Source: Armatimonadota bacterium
GTDB taxonomy: Bacteria > Armatimonadota > Zipacnadia > Zipacnadales > UBA11051
Direction: 5' to 3'
Length of the DNA stretch: 6,053 nucleotides
Assembly: GCA_003542955.1 (NCBI GenBank)
Contig: DPJP01000098.1
Location: 7,678-13,730, forward strand
Shown here: positions 4,735 to 6,053 of the stretch, in pieces
Position numbering within the stretch: position 1 is the first letter of the stretch
Layout of the letters: each line of letters begins with the position of its first letter
Notes under the pieces: model-generated
Told to the model about the DNA's origin: nothing
What the model saw: the letters and a program-made list of their open reading frames with translations, nothing else
Database searches by the model: none
Program-made: the position numbers and the translations under genes

Positions 4735-6053
4735 ATGACGCGCATTCACGTACCGATCGCATGCATTCTGATAACAGTGGTGATGGCAATGGCCGACGCG
4801 CAGGAGGCCCCCGGCGCAATCGAGTACCTCGGCGTCCCGATCCGGGCCGTCGTGTATGGCAACTCGCACGGGATCACGATAGGCGATCCCGAGACCGGGA
4901 GCGAGACATTCTACATCCCGTACTACTCGACATCCGGCAGTTCCCTCGTCGGCTACGACCACGGCAGCGCGGCGGCGCTCGACATCCCGCTCGGCTCCTC
5001 GGGCGGCTACGGTGTGGCGCAGGGCGCTGACGGGGCGCTCTACGTCGGCGGGGTGAATCCGGGCAACCTCTACCGCTACGATCCGGCCACCGGGGAGTTG
5101 AGCAATCTCGGTGGCGCCGAGTTCGGAAACTCCTACATCTGGGCCTGCGCGACATCGCCGGACGGGAAGAAGGTCTACGGCGCCTGCTACCCGACCGCCG
5201 GAGTGGTGGAGTATGACATCGAGGCCCGCAAGCTCACGTGGCTTGGGACGATGGCGGAGGGCGAGCAGTATGCGCGCTCTATCGAGGTGGACCCACAGGG
5301 ACGAGTCTGGGTCGGCATTGGGACGCACGCGCACCTGGTTGTCCTCGACCCGCGGACAGGCGAGAAGCGCGACGTGCTGCCGGAGGCGTACAGAGGCAAC
5401 TCCATGGTCTACGACCTCAAGCGCAACGGCCGGTACATCTGTGCATCCGTGCTCTACGCGGGCGATGTGCTGGTGTATGACACACAGACCGACGAGATCG
5501 TCGCCACCATCCCGCCGCCTGAGAACGAGGCCTGCTGGATGAACACGACCGGCGGGGACGATGACACCTTCTACCTGTACTCGAGCCCCGGCGGCTCCGT
5601 CTACGCCCACGACCGCCGGAGCGGGACGCTGACCCGCCTGGTCGAGTCGTTCGGGCAGGCCTGCCAGATCGTCGACAACCGGTGGCTGTACGGGATCGAC
5701 GACCAGGAGTACGTCAAGTATGACCTCGTCGAACACCGCGAGCTGCTCAGGCAGCAGATCGGCGAAGCGAAGGACGGCATGGCGATCATGTGCCTGACCT
5801 CCGACGCGGAGGGGAGCATCTACGGGCCGACCTACATCAACATGCACCTGTTCGGCTACAAGCCCTCGACGGGCGGGCTGCACGACCTGGGGAAGATCAA
5901 CCGCTGGGGCGGACAGGGCGACTCGATCAGCCGCGGGCGCGACGGCGGGCTCTACATTGGCGCCTACGTGCGCGCGACGGTGAACATCTACGACCCGGAA
6001 AAGCCGTGGCAGCCGGGCGAAGAGCCCCAGGCCAATCCACGCTGCTACGGGCC
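4735..6053 (+). CDS. Secreted beta-propeller repeat protein, 3' partial
   Basis: The frame is open from ATG 4735 to the window end (439 full codons). An in-frame TGA at 4726 makes this the earliest ATG, although the ribosome-binding site is poor. Residues 1-22 form a signal peptide: a short basic start (MTRIH), a hydrophobic core and an ADA-Q cleavage site after Ala22. The mature part consists of about eight or nine repeats of 40-50 residues with the pattern LYVGG..(x)n..YRYDPATGELSNLG. Examples are ALYVGGVNPGNLYRYDPATG, then VVEYDIEARKLTWLG, LVVLDPRTGEKRDVLP, VLVYDTQTDEIVATIP, VYAHDRRSGTLTRL, YVKYDLVEHRELL, LFGYKPSTGGLHDLG and VNIYDPEKPW. This is the strand pattern of seven- or eight-bladed propellers of the NHL, PQQ or lactonase-like kind. 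No catalytic residues can be named, and the number of repeats may mean two propellers or further domains downstream. It is likely periplasmic or extracellular, in ligand binding or a lyase/hydrolase role. The 41-nt gap to the previous gene leaves operon membership uncertain. Confidence 0.75.
   Translation, partial: MTRIHVPIACILITVVMAMADAQEAPGAIEYLGVPIRAVVYGNSHGITIGDPETGSETFYIPYYSTSGSSLVGYDHGSAAALDIPLGSSGGYGVAQGADGALYVGGVNPGNLYRYDPATGELSNLGGAEFGNSYIWACATSPDGKKVYGACYPTAGVVEYDIEARKLTWLGTMAEGEQYARSIEVDPQGRVWVGIGTHAHLVVLDPRTGEKRDVLPEAYRGNSMVYDLKRNGRYICASVLYAGDVLVYDTQTDEIVATIPPPENEACWMNTTGGDDDTFYLYSSPGGSVYAHDRRSGTLTRLVESFGQACQIVDNRWLYGIDDQEYVKYDLVEHRELLRQQIGEAKDGMAIMCLTSDAEGSIYGPTYINMHLFGYKPSTGGLHDLGKINRWGGQGDSISRGRDGGLYIGAYVRATVNIYDPEKPWQPGEEPQANPRCYG

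Noticed and set aside
4198..5883. Long minus-strand open frame (561 codons) across the end of polX, the small membrane gene and the propeller gene
   Set aside because: It lies opposite three well-supported plus-strand genes, its protein shows no recognisable domain, and long antisense frames are expected in GC-rich coding DNA.

Overview
The window is GC-rich bacterial DNA in which every supported gene lies on the + strand with short gaps (6 to 41 nt), except for one 387-nt non-coding gap. The gene content does not fix the phylum. A high-GC genome with deoC and recO adjacent, a bacterial PolX, and a secreted beta-propeller protein would fit a lineage such as Armatimonadota or Planctomycetota, or an uncultured relative. 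That placement is a guess.

Layout: (1) 2-721, the 3' part of a TIM-barrel gene that resembles indole-3-glycerol-phosphate synthase (TrpC) but has lost nearly all of that enzyme's catalytic residues. (2) 749-1420, deoC, deoxyribose-phosphate aldolase, with its catalytic triad intact. (3) 1427-2167, recO, a recombination mediator with an intact four-cysteine zinc site. (4) 2168-2554, an intergenic insert that looks like a non-autonomous mobile element. It is bounded by a perfect 32-bp inverted repeat, starts one base after the recO stop codon and ends directly before the ribosome-binding site of the next gene. Inside are two diverged copies of a ~135-bp unit. (5) 2555-4300, polX, a family X DNA polymerase with a C-terminal PHP domain. 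(6) 4307-4693, a small multi-pass membrane protein of unknown function. (7) 4735 to the window end, a secreted beta-propeller-like protein whose C-terminus is beyond the window.

Genes 2 to 5 look like a housekeeping cluster of deoxynucleoside catabolism and DNA repair: DeoC removes deoxyribose 5-phosphate, RecO acts in RecF-pathway recombination and PolX in gap filling and base-excision repair. With the insert removed, recO and polX would be about 14 nt apart, in keeping with the tight spacing of the other genes, so an ancestral operon was probably split by the element. The most interesting points are the degenerate TrpC-like protein beside deoC and the composite inverted-repeat element between recO and polX. 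I found no CRISPR array, tRNA, rRNA or convincing terminator, and no clear evidence of a wholly new multi-gene system.
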